Positions 44,122 to 55,263 of a stretch of 64,000 nucleotides of DNA are shown here, in pieces. The notes beneath the pieces were generated by a model. That model ran no database searches. It was not told where the DNA came from and worked only from the letters and a program-made list of their open reading frames with translations. The DNA comes from Schizophyllum amplum (Eukaryota; Basidiomycota; Agaricomycetes; Agaricales; Schizophyllaceae). Location of the stretch: positions 62,001 through 126,000 of the forward strand of contig VDMD01000046.1 of assembly GCA_007026445.1 (NCBI GenBank), in the 5' to 3' direction. The translations under genes and the position numbers were made by a program. Each line of letters starts with the position of its first letter. Position 1 is the stretch's first letter.

Positions 44122-45136
44122 ATGTCAATTCCTTCGCCTCCCGGATTCCTGGCATCTGCGCTTGCAGGCTACGACCTCAAGCACCATGCGGACCGGCCCA
44201 GTGTCACGCTCACTTTCGCTCAGTCTCTCGATGCCAAAATCGCGGGGAAGGCGGGCAAGCAGCTCATCTTGAGCGGAAAAGAAAGCATGGTTATGACCCA
44301 CTGGTACTTAAATCTTGCCACTCTGCCTAAGCAAGGCAGACAGACCCGTCATTTTGGTCAGGATGCGCACGATGCACGATGCTATACTGATTGGTATTGG
44401 GACGGCACTGAACGACGACCCGCAGTTGAATGGTGAAGATAGTCCAGTTACTTCATTTTGCAATGCGTTGATTTCTGCTCCAGCACGACACCTCCCGATC
44501 CGCGCTTCGGGAACCTGTAACACAACGCACGGACAGCCCTACAACCTTCCACGGCCTATCATCCTCGACTCACGCTTGCGGCTAAGTCTAACATGCAAGC
44601 TGTTGCGGAACTACAAGGATGGCACCGGCCGTCGCCCATGGTTACTGTGCCAGGACGGTTCGGACTCATCTAGTCCTCTGCACCAGGTCGAATGGCTAGA
44701 GCGGCGGCGCGCACTGGAGGAAGCCGGTGCTCACGTTGTCGTCGTCGCAGGCAAGGACGGTGGATGCCCCTTCCCTTTGCTTGGAAACACCCACTTAAAG
44801 CATGTCTAGGCTCGCTCACGATTCCTGCTGTGCTCAAATGCCTGTACGAGCGCGGTGTGCGGTCCCTCATGGTCGAGGGGGGCGCGGGCGTCATCAGATC
44901 ATTCCTGAACGCGACATCGGCTGGAGGCGTCGTTGACACTGTCATTGTGACCGTCGCACCGACTTTTGTGGGCGACGATGGCGTCGGGTATGGCGTCCAG
45001 CTGAGCGAGGTGCGTAATAATTGGTGCACTGTTGATGGGTGTTGATGTTTGAGAAAAGGGAGGGCGATTCAAGTATGTCAGCACGCAGTTGGTGGGGGCA
45101 GATGCTGTTTTTGTCTTGGGTCCCACCGAGAAATAG
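44122..45136 (+). CDS. RIB7: 2,5-diamino-6-ribosylamino-pyrimidinone 5'-phosphate reductase
   Basis: This is the fungal riboflavin pathway reductase (NADPH-dependent reduction of the ribosyl side chain). Diagnostic segments are PSVTLTFAQSLDAKIAGKAG, MVMTHWMRTMHDAILIGIGT, ALNDDPQLNAR, LPRPIILDSRLRL, RSLMVEGGAGVIRSFL and VVDTVIVTVAPTFVG. There are five or so exons. The terminal exon reads GGRFKYVSTQLVGADAVFVLGPTEK, ending at 45136. It is cytosolic. Length (about 275 aa) is normal. Confidence 0.93.
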
Positions 45137-45647
45137 ACCGCGAGGGTCCAGTAAAGTGCGGGGCAGCGCTAAGGGGGTCTGAATCGCTCAGCGCTGTCGC
45201 GGCAGTGGGCGGCAGCACTCGATGGGGTCGTGTACGGCGCTGACTGAAGTGAAGGTCCATGCTTACTTGTGGGTGGAACACTGTGAGATGTATACTGCGT
45301 TCTTGTGGAAACAATGTCCTTCAGACGTGAAGGCCATTGCAATATCACTTGCAGAGCCACGCAGGCAGCAAGGCCTTGGCAGTGGCAGTGCCAGCGCCTA
45401 AATACGGACCATCGGGCCGGTGGATTGTTACCACGGATACAAACGCCTCGCGGCCAAATTCTCAGGCTAAGGCCGAAGGGCTTGCTTCAGTCCCCCACGG
45501 CTCCCCCATACCGACCTCGTCGAGCTGCGCCGGCGCGCACAACGTACACTCAAGAGCTGGTCCCTTCTTGCTGTGGAAGACTTCAAGGAGAGCTCGATCT
45601 TCTGCGAACCTTAGCAGGCCCTCAGTAAAGCTCTTACATTCGCCGCC
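45137..45647. other. Intergenic region upstream of the GRAM/VASt gene
   Basis: This is 511 bp without a supported gene. It is the probable promoter and 5' UTR. Confidence 0.4.
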
Positions 45648-48600
45648 ATGCCGCCCAGTTTCTTCAAATTCGGGAAGGGCTCGTCGCACACCCGCGACCG
45701 CTCGGATCGCTCGGATGAGAGCCAGTCCGTACGCAGCAGAGCGCTATCTGCAGTGTCAGCCGGCAATGAGCGCCTCAGCACGAGTTCCATGACGGGCAGG
45801 AACAGAGTCGCGAGCATCAACACCGGACTTGCCAACTCCTCGCGCAGCGATGTGGCCAGCACGACGAGCTCGCAGCCGAACGTTACCATCGTCCCCCCTT
45901 CCCCCAGCGTTCACTCAAGCGCCGCTGCGTCCACGGACGGACGGGAGGCGGCCACGATCGACGGGCTCCCCGGCGATAGCGGCGCCGCGGCTCTAGCCAG
46001 GGAACGCAAGACTTCGACGGCATCCAGGATGTTTGTGGAGGACAACGACAGGACGCCCACGGTGGATAGGACGCCGACGATACTCAACTCTGGCTTCTCG
46101 CTGCCGATCATGAAGCCGCGATCGCGCCCCGCGACCCCAACAAATTCGCGCCCCCCCTCGCGTCCCACGACTCCTTCATCATCCAAGAGTCGTTCCCGCG
46201 CGGGCAGCGTGGCCGTAGAGGCGCCGCCAGTCCCCGTCACGACCCTGAACGTGGGCGGATCACTGCGCAGCAAGGCTTCTGCCAAGTCTTTGAACAAGCT
46301 GGATACAAGCAAGGACGCCGTCGGTATCATGAACAACAAGCGCGCGATGCCCTCCGCCGAAATGTCGGACACCGTCAGCAGCCCCGAGCTCGTCGAGTCG
46401 CCCACCTCGCTGGACGGGCCGGACGCCGCGCCCGAGGAACAACAGGACACAACCGGAAACACCGCCACAGGCACGCTGCCGACATCGGCCCACCAAGACT
46501 CGCCCTCTGCTCAAACGTCCACCTCACCATCTTCGCCGTCGTCGTCCCCGGCGTCGCCGAACGACCGCCAGCAACAGCAAGACCGCGAGAAATACCGCCC
46601 TTGGAACCGCAGCAACCGTAAGCCGACCGGCCTCGCCAGCGCGATCGCCGCCTCCGGACTGGCCATGGTCAATCCCGCACTCGCCCCACCTCAGCACCTC
46701 AACAATGGCGCACCCGCCGCTCGCAAGTCGTCTGTCAATGGCAGCGCATCCCCCTACATGAACGGCGACACGTCCATGCCCAACTCGGGGTCGTCGGTAC
46801 AGATGCGCGCGGGGACTACCAATGACGTCTCCCCGCGCTCGAAGGCGTCACTGGCCACCTCGAATGGGCGGCGGCGCACATCCCTGTCACAGTCGCGCAA
46901 CTCTGCCCCATCCGAATACGGCGACAAGGACGCTCAGATCGACTACTACTCGGGTCTGGACGATGACGACAGTATGGGCGACAGCGACAGCGACGACATG
47001 GAGAGCGCGGAGAGCAATAGTCACGCCGGCGAAAGAGCAATGCTGGACGACGACGACATCCCGGTCACCGGCTTTGCCGTCGCGAGCAACAAGCGCAACG
47101 CCGACTTCCACGAGCTCTTCCCCGCCGTTCCTGAGGGAGACTACCTGATTGAAGGTGCGTGGCCTACTCGTGTGTACAGACCGCATACTGACGCAACGCG
47201 TAGACTACGGGTGCGCCCTGCAGCGCGAGATTCTCATACAAGGTCGCCTATACATCTCGGAGAACCATATATGCTTCCATGCGAATATCTTTGGGTGGAT
47301 CACCGACGTGCGTCGCTTGCTAAGCTCCTGCCGTCCATACTGACCTATGCCTCAGCTCATTGTCCCAATATGCGAAATCATCACTCTGGAGAAGAAGATG
47401 ACCGCGTTCGTGATTCCGAACGCTCTCATGATCGGCACTCGCCAGTCAAAGTATACCTTCGCATCCTTCCTCGCTCGTGATACCACATATGACGTCATCT
47501 ACAACATTTGGCGCCTTGTGCGACCTTCCGATGCAGTGGACGTCGATGGCCAGGACACGTCCCGGCTGGTTGAGGACGTTGCCAGCACCCCGCAAATCAA
47601 TGGCGCACCTCTCTCGATACCTGGTATTGCTGTGCGCAAGGCAACACAGTGCAAGTGTGGTACGGAAGGGCATCCTACACATTACGACCTAGTAGCCATG
47701 GACATCGTGCTACCTGGCACGCCCGAGAAGATCTACAACCTCATATTCGCGAGCGCCTTCATCAAGGAGTTCTTGACCGTCAACCAGAAGTTGATGGGTG
47801 AGTCGACCCATAAAGTCGATCAGCCGTCGTGCTCACAATGTCGTGTAGATATCCAAGTCTCGGACTGGGCACCTATCGAGCCAGGGTCTAAACTTTTAGC
47901 ACGCAACATGTCCTACATCAAGCCGCTTAACGGCAGCGTGGGCCCCAAGCAGACCAAGTGCGAGCTACGCGATGAGCTCGTGCACTGCGATTACGAGGAG
48001 TCCGTTACGACACTCACCACGACGCGCACACCGGATGTTCCCAGCGGTGGTGTCTTCTCCGTCAAGACGTTGACATGTATTACCTGGGCTAGCGCGGTCT
48101 CCGTCCGCGTACTCGTCACGACCCAAGTCGAGTGGACGGGGCGCAGTTTTATCAAGGGCATCATCGAGAGGTCATGCATCGACGGGCAAAAGACGTACCA
48201 CGTCGACCTGGATCAAGCTATGCGCGCCTACATCCAAGAGCACCAATCCGAGTTCGTGCCCGAAGGCGTCGACGCTGCTGCGGTCGCAGCCGCGGTCACG
48301 ACAGTCCCGCTCGCACCCGACCACGCAGCTGGTGGGCTCACGGACGCGGAGAAGCAGCGCGAGCATGAGCGCAACCAGCGCAGCTTGCAGTGGGCATGGG
48401 ACACCTTTGACGGCGCGTGGAATGTCGCATCCAGCTCCACCAAGGGCGCCATAGCCCTCATCCGCGACTCCTGGGAGCAGAGCAGCTCGACGACAGTGCT
48501 CTACTTCATCATTATCTTGCTAGTCATAAGCAACATCTGGACGCTGGCGCGTATGGGCTCACGCGAAGAGATCGGTCGGCGGAAGGAGATGAAGAAGATG

Positions 48601-48857
48601 GAGGAGCGGGAGCGGTGGGTGCAGGGTGTCGTGGGCGCGCTGTGGGACGAGATGGCGAGCACGAAGCCGGGCGCTGGTTTGGGTGCGCCGGTCGCAATTC
48701 CACGGCTGGGTAAAACACACGGGACACGCAGGAGCCTACGTCCTTGGCGGACGAGGTGACGGCGCTGCACAGGACATTAGACGAGGTCGAGTCGCGTGTG
48801 CAGGCGATACGTGGGGCGTTGGAGTCGGTCCAGGTGAACTCGGCTGGGTTGGATTAG
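45648..48857 (+). CDS. GRAM-VASt (Lam/Ysp-type) lipid-transfer contact-site protein
   Basis: An N-terminal Ser/Pro-rich region of about 500 residues is followed by a GRAM domain (ADFHELFP, CALQREILIQGRLYISENHI, FGWITDLIVPICEIITLEK) and a VASt domain (VAMDIVLPGTPEKIYNLIFA, WTGRSFIKGIIERSCIDGQK). A TM helix (TVLYFIIILLVISNIW) comes near the C-terminus. By family, such proteins sit in the ER at membrane contact sites and move sterols. Introns at about 47156, 47331 and 47801 keep frame. The 3' end is uncertain: the unspliced frame stops at 48759, while a short intron near 48690-48747 would join a coiled-coil-like frame (LADEVTALHRTLDEVESRV) ending at 48857. Confidence 0.88.
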
Positions 48858-49250
48858 GATGGACCAGAGCGCTGTATCATATCATCTTGCCGTTCTCGCC
48901 ACTCGCTTGCTTTCCGGTTATGTGTAGATTATGACGGACTATTTGGTTGCACTCGCTTATATCTTCACGTATGATGAATGCAGGAGCTCATGGTATTTGC
49001 ATTGTGAATGTGAGGGAATAGGACGTGTAGGAGGCGTGGAATGTCGTCGGGAGGGAAATATCCAATAAGGTTAGATGCAGGTTATATCCACAGTGCGATG
49101 GTATACTGTAGTCCGCCGTTCACGAGCGTCCGAGGCCGCAAAGGACCAGCGCCGCCTTCCAGTCTTCCTCGTCCACATTAGCCAGTCCTCGGTCCCCCGT
49201 GCTCTGTTTCGTCTCCACCGGTCCCAGCCCATGTTTTTCGTCCGATCTCT
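48858..49250. other. Convergent intergenic region
   Basis: This lies between the 3' ends of the GRAM/VASt gene and the homeobox gene. No feature is recognised. Confidence 0.4.
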
Positions 49251-50042
49251 TTATGACCTCCTCGAGCGTTGGCATGCGTGAGAGAGGGCCGCGCCATCGA
49301 TGCTCATCGACGAGCGAGGGGTGATGGCTTCGTGTGGCTCCTCGATGTCGGTGTCATCGCTCTGTGGTGCGCTTCGACGGCGTACGCGACGCCGCGCACA
49401 GGCCCACTCTAGCGTGCGGGCGCGAGCGCCGCCGAAATCGACGTATTCGCTCTCGCGCGCGGCGGGGGACGTTGGGCCGGCCGGCGAAGAGAGCATGTTG
49501 TCCCAGGGCATGGCGCCGGGTTCGCGTCGCGCACGCGGCGTGCGGGGGACGCGTAGTTCGGAGAGCGACGCGACGCGTTCGAGGGAGGGGCGGGAGAGGA
49601 TAGACCCGGTAGAGTGGGCTTTTTGTAGATGCGACTCGGACGAGGATAAATGCTCGCCGCGAGTCGCGTCCTTGGCGAGGAGGACCGCCATTCGGCGCTC
49701 CGTCTGGCGCTTGTTCTGGAACCAAATCGTCACGGACTTGATCTCCCTGTGTATGGTATGAGCGCAAAATCAAGGTCAGAGAGCCACTACGCACATAGCG
49801 CCGTCGGCGGCGACGCGTTCGCGCTGCTCCCGCGACGGGTGCGACGTATCATGGTAGAGCGTCTCGAGCATGGACAGCTGGGCGTGCGTGAAGCGGCGAC
49901 GCGTCCGCTTCGCGGGGTCGTTCGACACATAGGTTATGTTGCCCTTCGTGCATGTCCTGCTCTCCCTGCTCTCCGTGCTCGTCGTGCTCGACACGCTCAT
50001 CGTCGAGGACGTGCGCGTGAGCGCGGGCGCAACGCGTTCCAT
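49251..50042 (-). CDS. Homeodomain transcription factor
   Basis: The homeodomain is split by one intron: KRTRRRFTHAQLSMLETLYH, with HPSREQRERVAADGAM, then EIKSVTIWFQNKRQTERR. The helix-3 WFQNKR core is intact with no TALE insertion. About 50 Ser/Thr-rich residues precede it and about 130 low-complexity residues follow. By family it is a nuclear DNA-binding regulator. Nothing shows a mating-type locus: no second divergent HD gene and no MIP neighbour. The start is ATG at 50042. The protein is short for the class, about 245 aa, so a longer C-terminus through another intron is possible. Confidence 0.83.
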
Positions 50043-52286
50043 GGCGGTGGGAAACGCGGAAAGGAATGACGATAGACTGGTTCCGGCGAACGGTGGTAGT
50101 GGTTGCGGTTGAAAGAGGGATCAGGCGGACGCGTGTTGAATCAACGAATGCTAACGCGGCGTCACGCGACGTTACAGCGCGAATGCTGAGTCATGTGAGC
50201 GCGTCAAAATCTGATGGCAAAATGGGATTTTTCGTGCCATCACCTGACCCTATGTTCGTTTGCGCTCAAACGCGAGTATTCCCACGACAGCTACTTCCTG
50301 GGCCCTGGCCACCCATGCAATCAACCTAATTGCTTGCCCTCTCTGGCCGCTGTGAGAAAGTAATCATCGACGATTAGATTTTTTTTCTCGTTTGCCACAG
50401 CTCGCGAATGGAGCGAACCATGAATTGATACCGAGCTGATACTGAGCCTCTATGTATGTTCTAACGCGCCATAGCACCACATATGCGCCAAAATGGCTTT
50501 CAATGCTGTATCCAGTGTGAGAGCGAAGTTGGTGATTACAGTAATTGGCGATGAAGAGAGCAGGCCGCAAAGGAGACGTGTTCAGTCGAGCTTATGAGAA
50601 ATGTTTCGCGTCTTATCTCGCCGCAAAACCCCGCAAAGGCTTTTCGAAGCTGAAATACTCTTCTGGCATGCTCCTAGAAGTCAAGGCTGGGTCAAGCGCT
50701 GCCTCGCGGTGCTACTGATGTCACTGCTCTGTACTTAATTTCGAGAGTTCACGAGTTCACTCTCAATGCAGTCGCGGTAGTCGCTAGGTAGTCATGAGGT
50801 GGATACTGGTACGTGTTTAGGACCAATCGAGTTCTGCGTCTAAAGAGGGGATCAGGATGCGGACCGTTCATTGATTGTTATGAGCCTAGCCTACGGTATA
50901 ACGTTGGTATACATAACGGGGAGTGAACGGGCTTCCACAATGACATAGTGCACGGCTTCCAGATGGTGGCTTAAAGGTCTGTACATAAGCGTAGGACGCC
51001 TACGAGTTGAGCAGAACAGGACTTCACGGGAAATGCCGGATAATTCGAACATCCACGTGACCCCGACAAGCGGTAAGCCCAGAGCAGCAGAGATAGGCAA
51101 GTCTTGCTCCGATGAAGACCAGCAAATGGACGAGAAAATAGCGCACGTAGTGACGCAAAGACTCGGGCACAGGATACATGACAGAAAGCCGTCCTACCAT
51201 GCACGGAAGAAGCCACTCACAGATTGCACTCCTCCGAAGCTCGCCATCTCTCCGCATCGCCGCATCCAGGTCAGCTGTCCAACAACTGCATGGCGAGAAG
51301 CCGCACACATCATGAGTTCGATGCTTCCCGAGTTGACGCTTGCCGTTACGCCGCCGTGCGCCACCGGAGGGGAACAATGGATTCCCGAGTGTCCGATGAC
51401 TGGCGCGCAGATAAGATTGCTGACCTCACTCCATCCATTCTCCGCGGAAGCCAAAGATGTGGTCGAGATATTACTCTAATTTGTATCCTGGCTATACGAA
51501 CCTCCTGCGGCGCTGTGGCTCCAGCTGAGAAAGAATGCGCACCCAATGCGCACCGCAGACTGTCTACGGCAAAGCAGTGCCGAGCGTCCAAGAAGCACCA
51601 CTGTTGCCCATCTATAGTCATCAACGCTCCGCACGGCGCAGTTAGGAGAAACTTACGGCGCCACCCGGGTGACAGCGCGCCTTGGACCCATTCCCGTCCG
51701 GAGCGCCCTTGCCAGCGCTTGCAGCGGTGGCGGGAACTGAAAATCGATAGCAGACGCGATAAGAGTGAGGGCTGGTGACACTACACCAGATTGCGCCTTT
51801 CCGACTGCATTGACTCGAAGCCTGGGCGGGGTTCGGCGTGGGCGCTCGGCGCGCGCCAGGCGCAACTGACCGCAAGTGCCTTCGAGCTGTGGCGCCCTTC
51901 AGTCGGACGACGAGGTTTCTCTAGAGATGGCCAGGTGGCGGAACGACCTCTGATGCTGGCAGAACGAGCTTCTCATAAGTGCGGCCCTAACGCTGCAGGT
52001 GGGGCACATCTCGTTCTTCCAATGCTGCTAGCACAGACGTCAGGTACGCAGAGGAGAAGAAGTCCTCACCAATGCATACCTGAAGCAATCGCAGGAGTGT
52101 CGCGGACTTCCAAGCAGCGTCTCGTGCTTGTCGTACGCCACGACCCGTGTCCAGGCGAGCCGCGGAGGTGTATAGCTGCGACGCGAGCGTGTATGGCTGC
52201 GATGCGACGTGCATGGCTGAGATGCAGGGCGTTAGATCAACCTTAAAGCAGACGATGCAGCTGCATATACTAATAGAAGGCCGCTA
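50043..52286. other. Gene-poor tract 1
   Basis: No protein has recognisable similarity. Open frames on both strands around 51030-51480 are not supported by splice patterns or motifs. A short imperfect tandem repeat (about 20 bp unit with TATGGCTGCGATGCGA) lies at about 52168-52225. The first few hundred bases are the homeobox gene promoter. Confidence 0.5.
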
Positions 52287-53083
52287 AGGTAGGGGACATC
52301 CACAAACGAGACACGTCACATGACGCCGGCGTGACCTTCCCGATTCGGCCTAATTGGTCGGATCGAGACGCGTCCGACGCGTTTTTCGCCCGTCCAATAT
52401 AGATTCAATAAATATGGCCCCTGCCGATTGTGTATATATGTAGTAAGAGACCCCTCACCAAAAATTACGGCCTCCCGGATACCTGGGGGTCACTTGATGG
52501 CCAAATAATGATTTTCGCGGGCCAGTCGACGCGACGCGTTGAAAATTTGGCTGCCTCCACCACGAACGATGCCCGCAGTCTCGAAAGCAAATCGGGCGCA
52601 TCTAGGGAACCTCCAGATGGGTGCTACGTGCGCCGTCAAGCGCGTCATGGAGCACATGTCCCCCCGCAAGTCACCACATAAGAAGAAGAAGAGCTCTGAT
52701 CAGGAGAACGGCAAACAAGTGGCCTGGGTAGCCAAAAAATACCGCGGCCATCGTTGCCTACCACCCAACAGCATGTCCTGGACAAGATGTAGTTCTTGAG
52801 CGTCCGCGTGCCGTGTTGGAGGTCAGGACAATGTATCTTCATTTTCTTAGCACCTTTCTCCAAAGATCGTGTATCATCTTTATCAGGACACCGCTTGGGG
52901 GGCCGAGAATATTTATACCGTATCTATACATGTATATGCACATTTTGCAGAAGACAAATATGAGCTATGAGACGACTGTCGTTGTAAAATGGTCGAACAA
53001 TGCTCCGGCGAGACGCGTTTGCCGAAAACGGAAGGACCATCACGCGGCACGTGACATACCGCGGTTGTGGATGTCCCCTACCT
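52287..53083. mobile_element. 797 bp Tc1/mariner-like MITE
   Basis: The terminal inverted repeat starts AGGTAGGGGACATCCACAA, 19 bp perfect, and continues as an imperfect repeat for about 80 bp at each end. It is flanked by TA on both sides (52285-52286 and 53084-53085), the target duplication of Tc1/mariner elements. No transposase frame is present, so it is a non-autonomous derivative. Confidence 0.8.
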
Positions 53084-55263
53084 TAGAAACCAGACGAAGG
53101 CGATTTCGGCCGAAGCGAGGGTGCGTTGGCGACATCCAGGATTCCCTGGCTTCGAGAGCGGCAAGAGTATCGCAACAAAAATCGTATTTGCGTACCGGCG
53201 AGAAAGGAAGCTTCAGGTGCAACTGCCTAGGCGCACCAGGTCGCTGTTCTCTCGTTTTCTCGCTGCGCGGTGAGTCGGAGATCCGAGAATTGCACGACGA
53301 GCTAGACCGTTGTTCTTCGAGAGCGTAAGACATCAGGCGTACGAGAGTCCTAACGACGAGAACGAGAAACTGAGGGTCATGCGATCGTCTAGACAGCGCA
53401 AAGATGAGCCTGGGCAACAAAGATACGGATTCCCTGGGCAGCGAGGATGGGGTGGCAGCGCCCAGGATCTCGGCGAACAGTCCATCCTACCACGGCGAAC
53501 AATTCATGTTAAGAATCATGGCGAACAAGCGGCGCTGTGGTGGCAGCAGCAGAAGCAGGCGTGAATTGAAGGTGGCTCGTTGCGGACGGCAAGGCGTAAG
53601 AGTGGCCGAATGCGTTAGAGTGGTTGAAGGCGCAGTTAGCTATGGCGGGCTCCGACTGCCGTGACGGGCCCCGAGGCACCGTCGGGGCCGTTGAGTACAG
53701 GCGAGGGCGTTAGACATCTTTGGCTGCTGCTGGCATTCAAGGTCGTCTGCTTCTAGCAATCAATTGCCATTCAAGCCTACCGGGAGACGTAAATGGCCCT
53801 GATGCGTACGCGTGAATGGCGAATGCGGAGAGACCAAGGCGAAAAGACGCACCACCGGGCGACGCCGTATAATGAGTCATGCGCCACCGTCGGGGCTCGA
53901 GGAAGCGACACGATAGATACACTGAAGACCTGCTCATTCCGGCGTGGACCATCGACGAGCGACGAAGAGGGTTGGAAAACGTGGTCTGGTGACTCAGGCC
54001 GCGGGGTTCGGGGAAGCCGACAAGCTTTTAGGGACCGGGAAGCGTGGGAAGATTTCCGCGACAAGGCGCACCTTAATGGGCCCTGGGCCCCTGGCGTGGG
54101 TTGTCCAATTGACCCCTCTCGCAGCCGCCGACCCCGACCGGCGCGCCTCGACCCCGAGGCGCGACGGACGAGATTCTGTCGGCACGGATATGACGAGTGA
54201 GATTGGCGTACCGCGCAGGTTGAAGGCGGGCCCGAGTCTACTAGGTAAACGTCGAAAGGTGGGCCTGCGATGTACACCGGCGACGGTGGTGCGGCTATAG
54301 AGACTGTCAGTGTAGAGGCGCATTGGGCCTGAAGTCGAACGGTGGGACATCTGGGGTGTTGATACGAGAAGCGACCTCAATCGTTCAGAAGTCTGAGGGG
54401 TTCGTATAGTGTGCGCCTGAACAGGTCGAGGACAATGGGGGGAATACAGTGGAGCGGTACGAGGTGGCCGGAATGAATGGTGTGCGAGACGTACAGGTGT
54501 GGGCATCGGTAACAGCGCACGCTAGTCGAAGTTTTCAAGGTACGAGGGAAGCCGTCCGGCCGGGGCTTGGCGGAGGCGACGGCAGACGCAGCGAGCGCCG
54601 AACGATGCTGTGAATTGGAGTTGACAAAATGGAGCAGCTTGCGCAACTATCAGCAAGCGATTTCAACTTGGAGTGAGTCGAATAGACGAGAGTGAAGCCT
54701 AGAACCTGGAGGAGGAGAACCGTTAGAGTCTTGTTTGCGGTCAGCAGGCCGGCCATGGCGGCTCAGCTGCCGCGGACCCAGAATGAGACGGGTTAGATCG
54801 GAGAATGACATGTAGCAACAAAGACAACAAAGAGCCAAAAACGGCTGAACTGGGCCTTGTTGGTCTTCAGATGTGGTGATTTGTCTGGGGTGCACACGCG
54901 GCCTGCCACGATGATAAGGAGGGATCTCTGAGAAGACACCCGTTTTCTGTTAGTATCTTGCGACCTTCCAGGCGATCCCAGACCTCCCCGCCCCGCCCCC
55001 GCTTCGCGCCCCCGCTCTCCGCCCTGCGCCCCGCCATCTGGCCATCGGCTTCCGGAACAGACGGAAGCTCACACGTGGCGTGCCGAAGTACAATCAAGGT
55101 TGAGAATTGTGACGTCAGACGTATCTTCTCATCAAGCATCCCGAAATCCAAATCTCATTTCGTTCTTTATCTCGAACTTCGACGTTCCGCTTAGTCGTCC
55201 TCGTCGTCGTCGTCGTTGTTGCCGTCGCTGTCGCTGTCGCCGGCATCGTCCTCGCCGCCCGTC
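53084..55263. other. Gene-poor tract 2 and promoter of the CBM21 gene
   Basis: I see no recognisable gene. Frames on both strands (for example 53793-54300) have composition expected of GC-rich noncoding DNA. The last 300 bp before 55264 is a pyrimidine-rich promoter and leader with many CGTC repeats (about 55196-55250). Confidence 0.45.

Noticed and set aside
49251..50042. Mating-type (MAT-A) homeodomain locus
   Set aside because: Only one HD gene, no divergent HD1/HD2 pair, no MIP or beta-fg neighbour, and a typical non-MAT homeodomain layout.
51033..51479. 148-codon open frame
   Set aside because: No recognisable motif, strong open frames also on the opposite strand, and no splice context; more likely chance in GC-rich DNA.
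53590..53650. Leu/Ser tRNA-like words (AGAGTGGCCGAATGCG, AGAGTGGTTGAAGGCG)
   Set aside because: No acceptor stem, no TTCGAAT arm and no plausible anticodon loop around them; similarity is limited to a D-arm-like word.
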